A stretch of DNA of 64,000 nucleotides from CAKZLS01 sp963771545. GTDB lineage: Bacteria > Pseudomonadota > Alphaproteobacteria > Rhodospirillales > Defluviicoccaceae. Below the pieces are notes generated by a model that ran no database searches, had not been told where the DNA came from, and worked only from the letters and a program-made list of their open reading frames with translations. A program made the position numbers and the translations under genes. The stretch's first letter is position 1. The number at the start of each line of letters is the position of its first letter. Below are positions 47,909-56,940 of this stretch, in pieces. The stretch covers positions 1,984,001 through 2,048,000 of the forward strand of contig CAVYTX010000002.1 in the NCBI GenBank assembly GCA_963771545.1, read 5' to 3'.

Positions 47909-50713
47909 ATGGAAAAACAGGCATCCGAGAGCACCCTGCCGGCATGGCACGCGCTTCATCTCGATGACGTGTTCAAGCGGGTGGAGGGGCGGCTGGAGGG
48001 ATTGACCGCCGCCGAGGCCGAGGAGCGGTTGAACCGCTTCGGCCCCAACCTCTTGAAACCGCCGAAACGGCGCGGACCCGTCGAACGGTTTCTTTTGCAG
48101 TTTCACAATGTGCTGATCTACGTGCTGCTGGGCGCCGCCGTCACCACCGCCTTTCTCCAGCACTGGATCGATACCGGGGTCATCCTCGGCGTTGTCGTCA
48201 TCAATGCCATCATCGGTTTCATCCAGGAGGGAAAGGCGGAAAAGGCCTTGGCCGCCATCCGCAATATGCTCTCGCTCCAGGCCACGGTGCTGCGGGATGG
48301 GCATAGAGGAGTCGTTCCTGCGGAAAACCTGGTTCCGGGAGATATCGTCCACCTGCAATCCGGCGACAAGGTTCCGGCCGATCTTCGCCTGGTCCACGTG
48401 AAGAGCCTGCAAATTCAGGAAGCGGCCTTGACCGGCGAGTCCGTGCCGGTGGAGAAATCCTCTCCGCGTGTGGACGAAACCACGACCATTGCCGACCGGC
48501 ACTGCATGGCCTATTCGGGAACCCTGGTGTCCTACGGTCAGGGCGCCGGAATGGTCGTCGAGACCGGCGACAGCACCGAAATCGGGCGCATCGGCGCCAT
48601 GCTGGCCGAGGTCCAGACTCTCACGACGCCGCTGCTTCTTCAGCTTGCCCGGTTCGCCCGCTGGCTGACCCTCGCGATCCTGGTGATCGCCGCGCTGACC
48701 ATGGCGTTCGGCGTCATCGTGCGCCATTACTCCGCGACCGAGATGTTCCTGGCCGCCGTCGGCCTCGCCGTCGCCGCCATCCCCGAGGGCCTGCCGGCGA
48801 TCATGACCATTGCTTTGGCCATCGGCGTGCAGCGCATGGCCCGGCGCAACGCCATTATCCGGCGGTTGCCGGCGGTGGAGACGCTCGGCTCCGTGACCGT
48901 CATCTGTTCGGACAAGACCGGCACGCTGACGCGCAATGAAATGACCGTGCAAAGCGTGGCGACGGCCCGCCATATGTTCGACGTCACCGGCGTGGGGTAC
49001 GAGCCCGTGGGCCTGTTCCTGCGCGACGGCGCGGAAGTTCACCCCGAAGATCACCCGGTCCTCTCGGCGATCACGCGGGCCGCGCTGCTGTGCAACGAGG
49101 CGGAACTGCGCCAGAACGTCGACCAGTGGAGCATGGAGGGCGATCCCACGGAAGGGGCGTTGCTCACCATGGCGGTCAAGGGAGGACTGGATCTCGATTT
49201 CGAGCGCAAGTCGTCGCCGCGAACGGACATTATCCCGTTCGAATCCGAGCATCGGTTCATGGCGACGCTCCATCACGATCACGAGGGTCACGGCTTCGTT
49301 TACGTCAAGGGCGCGCCGGAACGGGTGTTGGAAATGTGCGGCGGCCAGCGCGGCCACGACGGCGACGAGCCGCTCGACCCCGGCTATTGGCGCGCCACGG
49401 CCGAGCAGATCGCGTCCCGCGGTCAACGCGTGCTCGCTATCGCCTATCGAAACGCGGACGAGGAGCACCGGGAGTTGCGGTATGCGGACGTGGAGAGCGG
49501 CCTGAGCCTTCTCGGGCTGGTGGGATTGATCGATCCGCCGCGCCCGGAGGCCATTGACGCCATCAAGCGCTGCCAGGCCGCCGGCATCCGCGTCAAGATG
49601 ATCACCGGCGACCACGCGGTCACGGCGCAAGCGATCGCGGGCCAATTGGGTCTCGCCAATCCGGACCATGTGGTGACGGGACGCGACCTCGATAGTTTCG
49701 ACGAGGATTATCTGAAAGGCACCGTTGGCGACATCGACGTCTTCGCCCGGGCCAGCCCGGAAAACAAGCTGCGGCTGGTGGAGGCGCTTCAGGCCGACGG
49801 GCAGGTGGTCGCGATGACCGGCGACGGGGTCAATGACGCGCCAGCGCTCAAGCGCGCAAATGTGGGCGTCGCCATGGGCGTCAAGGGAACCGAAGCGGCG
49901 AAAGAGGCCGCCGAAATGGTGTTGTTCGACGACAATTTCGCCTCCATCGCCCATGCCGTCGAGGAAGGTCGCACCGTTTACGAAAACCTCAAGAAGGCCA
50001 TCGTTTTCATTTTGCCGACCAACGGCGGCGAGGCGTTTACCCTGATCACCGCCATCCTCATCGGAACCGCGCTGCCCATCACCGCGGTCCAGATCCTCTG
50101 GGTCAACATGATCACGGCCGTGACCCTGGCGCTGGCCCTGGCCTTCGAGCCGACGGAACATGATATGATGAAGCGGCCGCCACGGCCGGCGGACGAGCCG
50201 TTGCTGACCGGCTATATGATCTGGCGGATCGCGTTTGTTACGGCGATTCTGGTGACCGGAACCTTTGGACTGTTTTTTTGGGAACGCGCTCACGGCGCCG
50301 ACGAGGCGCTGGCCCGAACCGTCGCCGTCAACACGCTCGTCATGTTCGAGGTGTTCTACCTGTTCAATTCCCGCCACCTGCTGGCGCCGGTGCTCAATCG
50401 CGAAGGTCTGTTCGGCAGCCGTTCCATCCTGATCTCGGTCGTGGCGGTGATCGCCTTTCAACTTCTGTTCACCTACACGCCGCCCTTCCAGCATCTGTTC
50501 GCGACGCGGGCGATCGGGCTCGACGCATGGGGCCGGATCCTTGGCGTGACCGTCTGGGTTCTCATCCTGATCGAACTGGAAAAATGGGCCGTGCGGACCT
50601 ACAGGGGCCGCGGGAGGGGGGAGGGTAGATCTAATTTTTTCGAAAACAACCCCGTGCAAAGTAGATTTGCCCTACTTCGGCGCTGGCGAATCGGCACAAA
50701 CCATTGGGCATGA
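47909..50713 (+). CDS. P-type cation-transporting ATPase (P2 type, calcium-ATPase-like)
   Basis: The product is 934 residues from ATG 47909, behind GGGGAG. It has an N-terminal cation-ATPase domain, TGESVPVEK (near 176), helix 4 with the ion-binding PEGLP (near 291), the phosphorylated Asp in CSDKTGTLTRNE (near 335), a KGAPE nucleotide-site motif, TGDGVNDAPALK (near 637) and a six-helix C-terminal domain. The PEGLP motif and domain order place it with P2-type pumps for Ca2+, Mn2+ or monovalent cations. The exact ion is undetermined. Confidence 0.92.
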   Translation: MEKQASESTLPAWHALHLDDVFKRVEGRLEGLTAAEAEERLNRFGPNLLKPPKRRGPVERFLLQFHNVLIYVLLGAAVTTAFLQHWIDTGVILGVVVINAIIGFIQEGKAEKALAAIRNMLSLQATVLRDGHRGVVPAENLVPGDIVHLQSGDKVPADLRLVHVKSLQIQEAALTGESVPVEKSSPRVDETTTIADRHCMAYSGTLVSYGQGAGMVVETGDSTEIGRIGAMLAEVQTLTTPLLLQLARFARWLTLAILVIAALTMAFGVIVRHYSATEMFLAAVGLAVAAIPEGLPAIMTIALAIGVQRMARRNAIIRRLPAVETLGSVTVICSDKTGTLTRNEMTVQSVATARHMFDVTGVGYEPVGLFLRDGAEVHPEDHPVLSAITRAALLCNEAELRQNVDQWSMEGDPTEGALLTMAVKGGLDLDFERKSSPRTDIIPFESEHRFMATLHHDHEGHGFVYVKGAPERVLEMCGGQRGHDGDEPLDPGYWRATAEQIASRGQRVLAIAYRNADEEHRELRYADVESGLSLLGLVGLIDPPRPEAIDAIKRCQAAGIRVKMITGDHAVTAQAIAGQLGLANPDHVVTGRDLDSFDEDYLKGTVGDIDVFARASPENKLRLVEALQADGQVVAMTGDGVNDAPALKRANVGVAMGVKGTEAAKEAAEMVLFDDNFASIAHAVEEGRTVYENLKKAIVFILPTNGGEAFTLITAILIGTALPITAVQILWVNMITAVTLALALAFEPTEHDMMKRPPRPADEPLLTGYMIWRIAFVTAILVTGTFGLFFWERAHGADEALARTVAVNTLVMFEVFYLFNSRHLLAPVLNREGLFGSRSILISVVAVIAFQLLFTYTPPFQHLFATRAIGLDAWGRILGVTVWVLILIELEKWAVRTYRGRGRGEGRSNFFENNPVQSRFALLRRWRIGTNHWA

Positions 50714-50786
50714 GCGCGCGGCTCGTGCTTGAATGACGGCGTGGATGTCCAACGACAAAAGCAAATCTGATCAGGAGAGAATTGGG

Positions 50787-51278
50787 ATGTCAGACGACGG
50801 AATAATGAACCTCAAGACGAACCTCTCGCTGGCCTCGGCGTCGGTCATTGTCGACGCGGCGCTGGCGGCCGGGCGGGAAGCCAGGATGTTCCCGCTCGCG
50901 GTCTGCGTGTTCGATGCCGGCGGCCATCTGATCGCCCTCAAGCGCGAGGACGGCGCCGGAATCCAGCGCGTGGAGATCGCGACGGGCAAGGCCTGCTCGG
51001 CGCTCGGCATGGGCATGTCGAGCCGTACGCTGCGCAATCGCCTCAAGGGCCGGGAGGCGTTTCAGAGCACCGCGGCGGCCGCCACCGGCGGACGGTTCAT
51101 TCCGGTTCCGGGCGGCGTCCTGATTCTGGACTCGGATGGCGAGATCATCGGCGCCGTCGGCATCAGCGGCGACGCGTCGGACAAGGACGAGTACTGCGCC
51201 ATCGCCGGCATCAAGGCGGCGGGGCTCACTCCCTCCCCGTCCGAGCCCGATATCAATTGGTCGACCGCGATTCCTTAG
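50787..51278 (+). CDS. GlcG/HbpS family (DUF336) protein
   Basis: The 163-residue cytoplasmic protein starts at ATG 50787 behind AGGAGAG. The fold is recognised by PLAVCVFDAGGHLIALKRED, GKACSALGMGMSSR and FIPVPGGVLILD. Family members bind haem or occur with glycolate or propanediol genes. No such pathway is adjacent, so the role is open. It overlaps the convergent aarF-like gene by 4 bp. Confidence 0.85.
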   Translation: MSDDGIMNLKTNLSLASASVIVDAALAAGREARMFPLAVCVFDAGGHLIALKREDGAGIQRVEIATGKACSALGMGMSSRTLRNRLKGREAFQSTAAAATGGRFIPVPGGVLILDSDGEIIGAVGISGDASDKDEYCAIAGIKAAGLTPSPSEPDINWSTAIP

Positions 51279-52801
51279 CCGCTTGGTCGGGAACTGGTTT
51301 TGGAAGGATCGCCGCGCGGTATATCCTGCCACAGGCTCAACCAGTACCGCGAGACGATCAGCGGCGCCGACATCGAAAGGTGCGCCAGATCCGCGTTCGA
51401 CAAATGCGTCGTAAACGCCCGCGACAGTGGCCGGGCGACCATGCGGCCCGGCATTTCCATCCCCAGCCGCGACACCAGCGACGCCGCCAGGACCGCGTCC
51501 GCGCGGCTCTCCTCCGAGACGTCGGCGACCACCCCGTTCAATGTCTGCAGAACCTTGCGGAAGATCACCAAGTCCGGTCCGAAGCGCCCTCGCGCCTTGG
51601 TCGCGGCGTCGTCCATGAGGTCCGTCAGCCAGGCGACGCCCGGCAGGTGTCCGTCGCGTATGAGCGCCAGTTTGTTCTCGACCACGCGCCGCAAGGCATC
51701 GGCGTCGATGCCGCCCTCGGCCAGCCCCTCGATCGCGCCGGATATCCGTCCCGTATCCAGGGTCGCCGCGCCGATCAGGATCTGAGATAGCCTGATCTGG
51801 TCGGATTTGCTGAGATACCCCATCAGGCTCCAGTCGAGGATCGCCAGACGGCGATCGTCCGTCACCATCAGGTTTCCGGCGTGGGGATCGGCATGGAACA
51901 GGGTCCGCGGACCCGGCGACCAGATGGGACGGGCGATCAACGCTCCGGTGATCAGGTCGGCCAGCCGCCGGCGATCCCCGGCCGCCATGGTCTCCACATC
52001 CGTGACCTTGCGGCCGTCGATCCGTTCCATGGCGGTCACGCGGGGCGTACAAAACGGATAGACCTCGGGCACGATCACCGACCGGAATCCCGCGTAGGCG
52101 GCGCGGGCCAATCTCAGATGGTCCTGCTCCTTGTCGAGGTGGACCTCGAAATACAGCAAATCGCGGACCTGGGCGAACGTCCCCTCATAATCGATCTCGG
52201 GTATGCCGTAACGGTGGCAGCGATCGTCGAGCAGGGCGCCGATGTTCCGCAGAACCTCCAGTTCCTCGTGAAGTTTCTGCTCGATCCCCGGTTTTAGCAG
52301 CTTGAAGACCCCGCGCTTTAGTCCGCCTGCTCCATCCCGCCAGAGAAACGGCACCACGACGGCGACGCTGGCCTCGGCGAGCGGCTGCTCGTCGATGCTC
52401 ACGTTAAGGCGCGACAACGGCCCCAGTTCCCGATCCAGTTCGCCGGGAATCCATTCCAGGTCATGGGCGGGTTTCATCGTCTCCAACTGCTGCAGCAACC
52501 GGCGAAAGCGGACCGGCAATCGGCGGTCCCGCGCCATCACCTGGCCCAGCTTGTGAAGCGCCGGACAGTGATGGGCCATGGCCACCAGACGTTCGTCGAC
52601 GCCCGCGTCCTCGGGCATGGATGCCTGCTCGAAGAGGATGCCGGCGGCGCGCTCGGCGGGCAGGCCTTGCAGAAAATGGATCAGACCATCGGCGACGGCG
52701 GGACGGTAGCGCTCGAACTCAACCGGAACCAGCGCGCCGAAATCGAGGGCGCCGCAGAATTCCATCCAGTCCGGCGGATCTTCAATCTTCATGCTGTCCA
52801 T
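51275..52801 (-). CDS. ABC1/AarF (UbiB-like) atypical kinase family protein
   Basis: The 508-residue protein shows the ABC1 family's Lys region (VFKLLKPGIEQKLHEELEV), the catalytic-loop equivalent HADPHAGNLMV and the metal-binding DWS (ILDWSLMGY). Relatives act in ubiquinone or other lipid metabolism as ATPases. It is last in a minus-strand run with an EEP nuclease-fold protein and a phospholipase D/VTT protein, suggesting a membrane-lipid role. It differs from canonical UbiB in lacking an obvious C-terminal membrane-helix pair. Confidence 0.82.
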   Translation of the reverse strand: MDSMKIEDPPDWMEFCGALDFGALVPVEFERYRPAVADGLIHFLQGLPAERAAGILFEQASMPEDAGVDERLVAMAHHCPALHKLGQVMARDRRLPVRFRRLLQQLETMKPAHDLEWIPGELDRELGPLSRLNVSIDEQPLAEASVAVVVPFLWRDGAGGLKRGVFKLLKPGIEQKLHEELEVLRNIGALLDDRCHRYGIPEIDYEGTFAQVRDLLYFEVHLDKEQDHLRLARAAYAGFRSVIVPEVYPFCTPRVTAMERIDGRKVTDVETMAAGDRRRLADLITGALIARPIWSPGPRTLFHADPHAGNLMVTDDRRLAILDWSLMGYLSKSDQIRLSQILIGAATLDTGRISGAIEGLAEGGIDADALRRVVENKLALIRDGHLPGVAWLTDLMDDAATKARGRFGPDLVIFRKVLQTLNGVVADVSEESRADAVLAASLVSRLGMEMPGRMVARPLSRAFTTHLSNADLAHLSMSAPLIVSRYWLSLWQDIPRGDPSKTSSRPSG

Positions 52802-52839
52802 TTACCGCGATCTCCTGTCAAACGCGACCATTCATAATT

Positions 52840-53556
52840 TCACCCGTCAATCCAGTCCAAATCCGCGATTAACGGGAGATGATCCGAGGCGCCGCCGGCG
52901 CCGCGCAGGACATGGCTTCGCGCGACACGAAGCGGCGACCGGCACCAGATGCGATCCAACGCAAAAAAGGGCCGCCGGGATGGAAACGTGGCGAATATCG
53001 GACATGCGTGAAATGTTGGGATCAGGGCGCGATGGGTCGCGCTGCGGCGCCTGAATTCATTAAAATCGCCGAGGACAATCGCGGCGCCATCGCGCGCTCG
53101 ATCGACAACGGCGCGGAGCGCCGCGGTCTGCATGCGTCTCTCGCTTCGCTTGAGGCCGAAGTGCGCGCCGAACACCCGGATCGGACCGAACGGCGAGAGC
53201 GCGTCGACGTCGATAACGGCGCGAGGCTCGCGGCCGGCAATGGAGATGTCGTGGATCCGCCGGCGCCCGAGCGGCCAGCGGCTCATCACCATGTGCCCGT
53301 AATCTCCTTCCGTCGTCGTGACCATCCTCGCCTCGGCCGCGTGACCCCCGAAATGTTCTCGGAAGAACACGAACACGTCCAAACCGTGGGCCTTGCGCCG
53401 TCTTGAATCCACCTCCTGCAGCGCGACGATATCGGGCGACAGCCCGCGCAGGATGGCGGCTACACGGAGCGGATCGAACTTGCCGTCGCGCCCTATACAG
53501 GCATGTACGTTCCAGGTTACGACGCGCAAGGATTTCCGCCTCGGATCAGCCACCAC
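52840..53556 (-). CDS. Endonuclease/exonuclease/phosphatase (EEP) family hydrolase
   Basis: About 238 residues from one of two adjacent GTG codons (53556 or 53553) that overlap the stop of the upstream gene. The EEP metal and catalytic motifs are clear: TWNVHACIG, ALQEVDSR, GAHFGL, LGDFNEF and SDHLPLIADL. Members of this small-domain type cleave phosphodiesters in nucleic acids or lipids. Translational coupling to the phospholipase D gene favours a lipid substrate. Confidence 0.87.
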   Translation of the reverse strand: MVADPRRKSLRVVTWNVHACIGRDGKFDPLRVAAILRGLSPDIVALQEVDSRRRKAHGLDVFVFFREHFGGHAAEARMVTTTEGDYGHMVMSRWPLGRRRIHDISIAGREPRAVIDVDALSPFGPIRVFGAHFGLKRSERRMQTAALRAVVDRARDGAAIVLGDFNEFRRRSATHRALIPTFHACPIFATFPSRRPFFALDRIWCRSPLRVARSHVLRGAGGASDHLPLIADLDWIDG

Positions 53557-55690
53557 GCCGCTTTCGACGGCGCGACAGCAGCACCTGCAGGCCGACGGAG
53601 AGAGCGATCCAAACGGCGACGACCAAAACCAGAAGCCCGATGTTGGCAACGCTCGGATTGTGCAGGATATGTCTCAACCGGTCGCCCAGCGCCGTCATGA
53701 CCGCGATCCCCGGCGCCATACCCACGAGCGTGCCAAGAATGTAATCGCGGAATCGGATGTGGGAAGCTCCGGAAATGAGATTAACGATGGTGAACGGGGC
53801 GATGGGAACCAAGCGCAAGGCGACCACCGACAAAATCCCCCTTTTTCTCAAAGCCCGGCTGACCTTGTTGAGCCGTTTCCCCATCAACTGGCGCAGTCCC
53901 CTCCGCCCGGCAATGGCGCCGATCTGGTAGGTTAGCGCGGCGCTCAAGGCCGAGCCGGCGGCGGCGTAGAGAAAACCCGTTCCCGGACCAAAGGTCATGG
54001 CGGTCAGCGCGATCAACACCGTCACCGGAAACATCACAAGGCCACCCGCGACATACGCCGCTACGGCGATCAGCGGGGCCCATGCGCGGTCGGCGAACGC
54101 CTCCACCAGCGGTTCGAGCCGCGTCGGGTCGACCCATTCGGAGAGCGGCGAAAACTGCCATGCTAGCGCTAGACCGACCAGAACCACCGCGGCAAGTCCG
54201 TACTTGACGATTGATTTGCGCCGCCCGCCATTGGCGCCGAGGTCCGGTGCAAACATATCGCCCACGAGGTCCTCATGGTCGATCGGACGCTCGGAATCGG
54301 CAAGATCTCTCAATGTATGCGCCAGGTCGTCATCCCACGGGGCATGATCCTGGATGACCGCCAAGCGCCCGCCGCTTTCCATCAATTGATCGAACGCACG
54401 GAGCGGCGAGTCGTGCTCGGCGAAACTTGCCTTTACGGCTTCCGGCGCGACTTTCAGGTGTTCGGCAAGCAGCCGGTCCCGCAACGCCGCGATCGCGTGT
54501 TCCTCCGCCGCCGTGGCCGCCTCGATGGCAAGATTGCACTCGCTGTCCATCCCCATGGACCGGTTGTTGAGATTGGCCGAGCCGATCTGCAAAAAGGCAT
54601 CGTCAACGGTCATCATTTTGGCGTGCACCAGCACGGGCGTCTCCTCGCCGCCGTCACCAACGACCGGGTACACCAGCCGAAAGCGGTCAATCACGCCCGC
54701 CTTTTTGAGACGGCTCGCGAACAGCGCCCGGCCGGCGCCCATGGTGCGGGCTTCGAGCCAACCGGCCGGTTGCCTGGGTCCGATGACGATTACCTCGAGG
54801 CTGGGGTTCTCGACCATCCTGCGGGTCAGCGCCTCGGCGAAGCTGTCGGCGGTCAGGTACTGGTTTTCGATATAGATGAATCGTTCCGCCGACGCGACCG
54901 CGCGGCCGTAGAGAGCCTTGATCTCGCATATCTCCGGCCGCCCCGACATCGCCGGCATGGTCCGGGCGACGCCGATTTCCACATCGGTGAAATCCGGTCG
55001 CACGGTATCGGGCCACGGATCTCCCGCCGCCTCGATGGATAGTGCCGGCCGGCAGCGCGCCTCGAGCCATCTTTCGCGGACCAGCTCGGCCAAGGCACGC
55101 GCGGCCGCTCCGTCGACCACCATTTGCATGTCGTGAAAAGGAGGGAGGGGCTCACCGTCGGGGTCGACCCGATGGGGATGACGCGACGGATGCCGCGACG
55201 TATCCCAGCGTCCGACGCCGAGATCCAGGCCACCACAAAACGCCACCGCGTCATCAACGACAACGATCTTCTGATGGTGGCAGGAGCCGAGCGGCAGCAC
55301 GTCGTCGAGACAGACGTCGATCTGCGCCGGCGTCGACCAACCGAGATTGAGGGTGGGCAGGGGCTCCCGGTCGAGCGCGTAGAGCATGGAGTAATCCCAG
55401 AGCAGAACGCGTACCGACAGGTCGGGCCGGCGCGATGCGATATGTGCGAGCAACGCTTTCAGCCGTTCGGGGGCGCCATCGTCGCTTGCACCGGACTCAC
55501 CGACCAGTCGCACTCGGCTATCGATGTCCCAGCCGACGATAAAAATCGATCTCTTCGCCTTAAGGAAAGACGACCGCAGCGCCGCGAAATAGGCGGCCCC
55601 ATCCACGAGGACGGCCGCCCTGTGCGCTGTTTCAATGCGCCAGCACGTTTCACCGGGACGCAGTATCTCCAGCCGCCGCAGTCCGGTCAT
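53546..55690 (-). CDS. Phospholipase D-like protein fused to a VTT/DedA membrane domain
   Basis: The 714-residue protein starts at ATG 55690 and has two HKD motifs: HHQKIVVVDDAVAFCGG (near 130-150) and HAKMMTVDDAFLQIGSANLN (near 345-370). A membrane anchor (about 500-520) is followed by a SNARE-associated/VTT domain (about 530-700) with FGPGTGFLYAAAGSALSA and LVPIAPFTIVNLISG. It is likely a transphosphatidylase or phospholipase acting at the inner membrane, joined to a lipid-scramblase-like module. EEP and AarF genes follow it. Confidence 0.88.
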   Translation of the reverse strand: MTGLRRLEILRPGETCWRIETAHRAAVLVDGAAYFAALRSSFLKAKRSIFIVGWDIDSRVRLVGESGASDDGAPERLKALLAHIASRRPDLSVRVLLWDYSMLYALDREPLPTLNLGWSTPAQIDVCLDDVLPLGSCHHQKIVVVDDAVAFCGGLDLGVGRWDTSRHPSRHPHRVDPDGEPLPPFHDMQMVVDGAAARALAELVRERWLEARCRPALSIEAAGDPWPDTVRPDFTDVEIGVARTMPAMSGRPEICEIKALYGRAVASAERFIYIENQYLTADSFAEALTRRMVENPSLEVIVIGPRQPAGWLEARTMGAGRALFASRLKKAGVIDRFRLVYPVVGDGGEETPVLVHAKMMTVDDAFLQIGSANLNNRSMGMDSECNLAIEAATAAEEHAIAALRDRLLAEHLKVAPEAVKASFAEHDSPLRAFDQLMESGGRLAVIQDHAPWDDDLAHTLRDLADSERPIDHEDLVGDMFAPDLGANGGRRKSIVKYGLAAVVLVGLALAWQFSPLSEWVDPTRLEPLVEAFADRAWAPLIAVAAYVAGGLVMFPVTVLIALTAMTFGPGTGFLYAAAGSALSAALTYQIGAIAGRRGLRQLMGKRLNKVSRALRKRGILSVVALRLVPIAPFTIVNLISGASHIRFRDYILGTLVGMAPGIAVMTALGDRLRHILHNPSVANIGLLVLVVAVWIALSVGLQVLLSRRRKRRGG

Positions 55691-55772
55691 GATCCCCGTC
55701 GAACGAATGATTGGTGAACGAGTTCGTACCCAGGAAGGCGCACCCGTCGTTGCGAGAGGAGAACCAAAACGA

Positions 55773-56918
55773 TCAGCGCTCCGCCCTCCGGCCAGCCAGA
55801 AAAGCGCGAACCGCCTGTTCGGAGGCACGATTCAGATACGCGGCCGCATGGGTCATCGCCGCATCGAGGGTGACCGGACCGGGACAGAGGCTGAACACCG
55901 CGTCGATGCCGACCGTATGGAGATCGCCCAGCCCCTCGCCCACGCCGCCGGCGATGGCGATACAGGGAATACCCCGGGCGTTGGCGGCGGCGCCGACGCC
56001 GGCCGGCGCCTTGCCGTACGCGGTCTGGAAATCGATCTGGCCTTCCCCGGTAAGCACCAGGTCCGCTCCGTCCAAATTGCCGTCGAGGTCCACCAGGTCC
56101 AGCACCAGGTCGACCCCGCGGCGCAATTCGGCGCCCACGAACGCCCGCAGGCCCGCGCCCAGCCCGCCGGCCGCGCCGGAACCGGGGAGATCGCGAACAT
56201 CGAGCCCGAGATCTCGCTCGATCACATCGGCGAGGTTGGCGAGACCGGCGTCGAGCGCCTTGACCTGTTCCGTGGTGGCGCCCTTCTGCGGTCCATAGAC
56301 ATAGGCGGCGCCGGTCGGGCCACAGAGCGGATTGTCCACGTCGCAAACCGCCTCGAACCGAACGGTCTTCACGCGCGGATCGAGAGCCGAGAGGTCGATG
56401 CGCCGAATACGGCCGAGTTCGCCGCCCACCGGCTCCACCGGTGTTTCCCGGTGATCGAGAAAGCGCGCACCCAGGGCAGTCGCCATGCCGATGCCGCCGT
56501 CGTTGGTGGCGCTGCCGCCGATCCCCACCCCGATCCGCGACACACCGAGATCGAGCGCCGCCCGGATCAGCTCCCCGGTTCCCCGGGTCGTGGTTCGGGT
56601 CGGATCGCGGCGATCCTCGGGCAGTAACGCGAGGCCGCTCGCCAGCGCCATCTCGACGGCGGCGAAGTTCATGGCGGCAACGTAACAGAAGGTGGCCTCG
56701 AGGGGGTCGTTTCGTGGACCGCTTACCGGGACGACCCGGGGTTCGCCGTTGAGGCCCTCGATCGCCACATCCACCAGCCCGTCGCCGCCATCGGCCACCG
56801 GCACGCACACCACGTCGGCGCCGGCAACCGCGCGCAACGCTCCGGCGGCCATGGCGCCGGCCGCCTCGCCGGCGGTGAGGCATCCCTTGAAAGCATTGGG
56901 AGCGGCGACGATTTTCAT
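55773..56918 (-). CDS. glxK: Glycerate 2-kinase (GlxK/GarK family)
   Basis: The 381-residue protein begins MKIVAAPNAFKGCLTAGEAA and contains VADGGDGLVD, GIGGSATNDGGIGMA, GSGAAGGLGAGLRAF and LVLTGEGQIDFQTAYGK, all hallmarks of class I glycerate kinases that phosphorylate D-glycerate at C2. GGAG stands 8 bases before the ATG. It lies 22 bp after glnS and 82 bp before the phospholipase D gene. Confidence 0.93.
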   Translation of the reverse strand: MKIVAAPNAFKGCLTAGEAAGAMAAGALRAVAGADVVCVPVADGGDGLVDVAIEGLNGEPRVVPVSGPRNDPLEATFCYVAAMNFAAVEMALASGLALLPEDRRDPTRTTTRGTGELIRAALDLGVSRIGVGIGGSATNDGGIGMATALGARFLDHRETPVEPVGGELGRIRRIDLSALDPRVKTVRFEAVCDVDNPLCGPTGAAYVYGPQKGATTEQVKALDAGLANLADVIERDLGLDVRDLPGSGAAGGLGAGLRAFVGAELRRGVDLVLDLVDLDGNLDGADLVLTGEGQIDFQTAYGKAPAGVGAAANARGIPCIAIAGGVGEGLGDLHTVGIDAVFSLCPGPVTLDAAMTHAAAYLNRASEQAVRAFLAGRRAER

Positions 56919-56940
56919 GGGTCAGGCTCCGTTACGACGG

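Noticed and set aside
47789..50659. 956-codon open frame antisense to the P-type ATPase gene
   Set aside because: It mirrors a strongly coding GC-rich gene, has no recognisable domain, and its His/Arg/Gly-rich composition is typical of antisense shadows.
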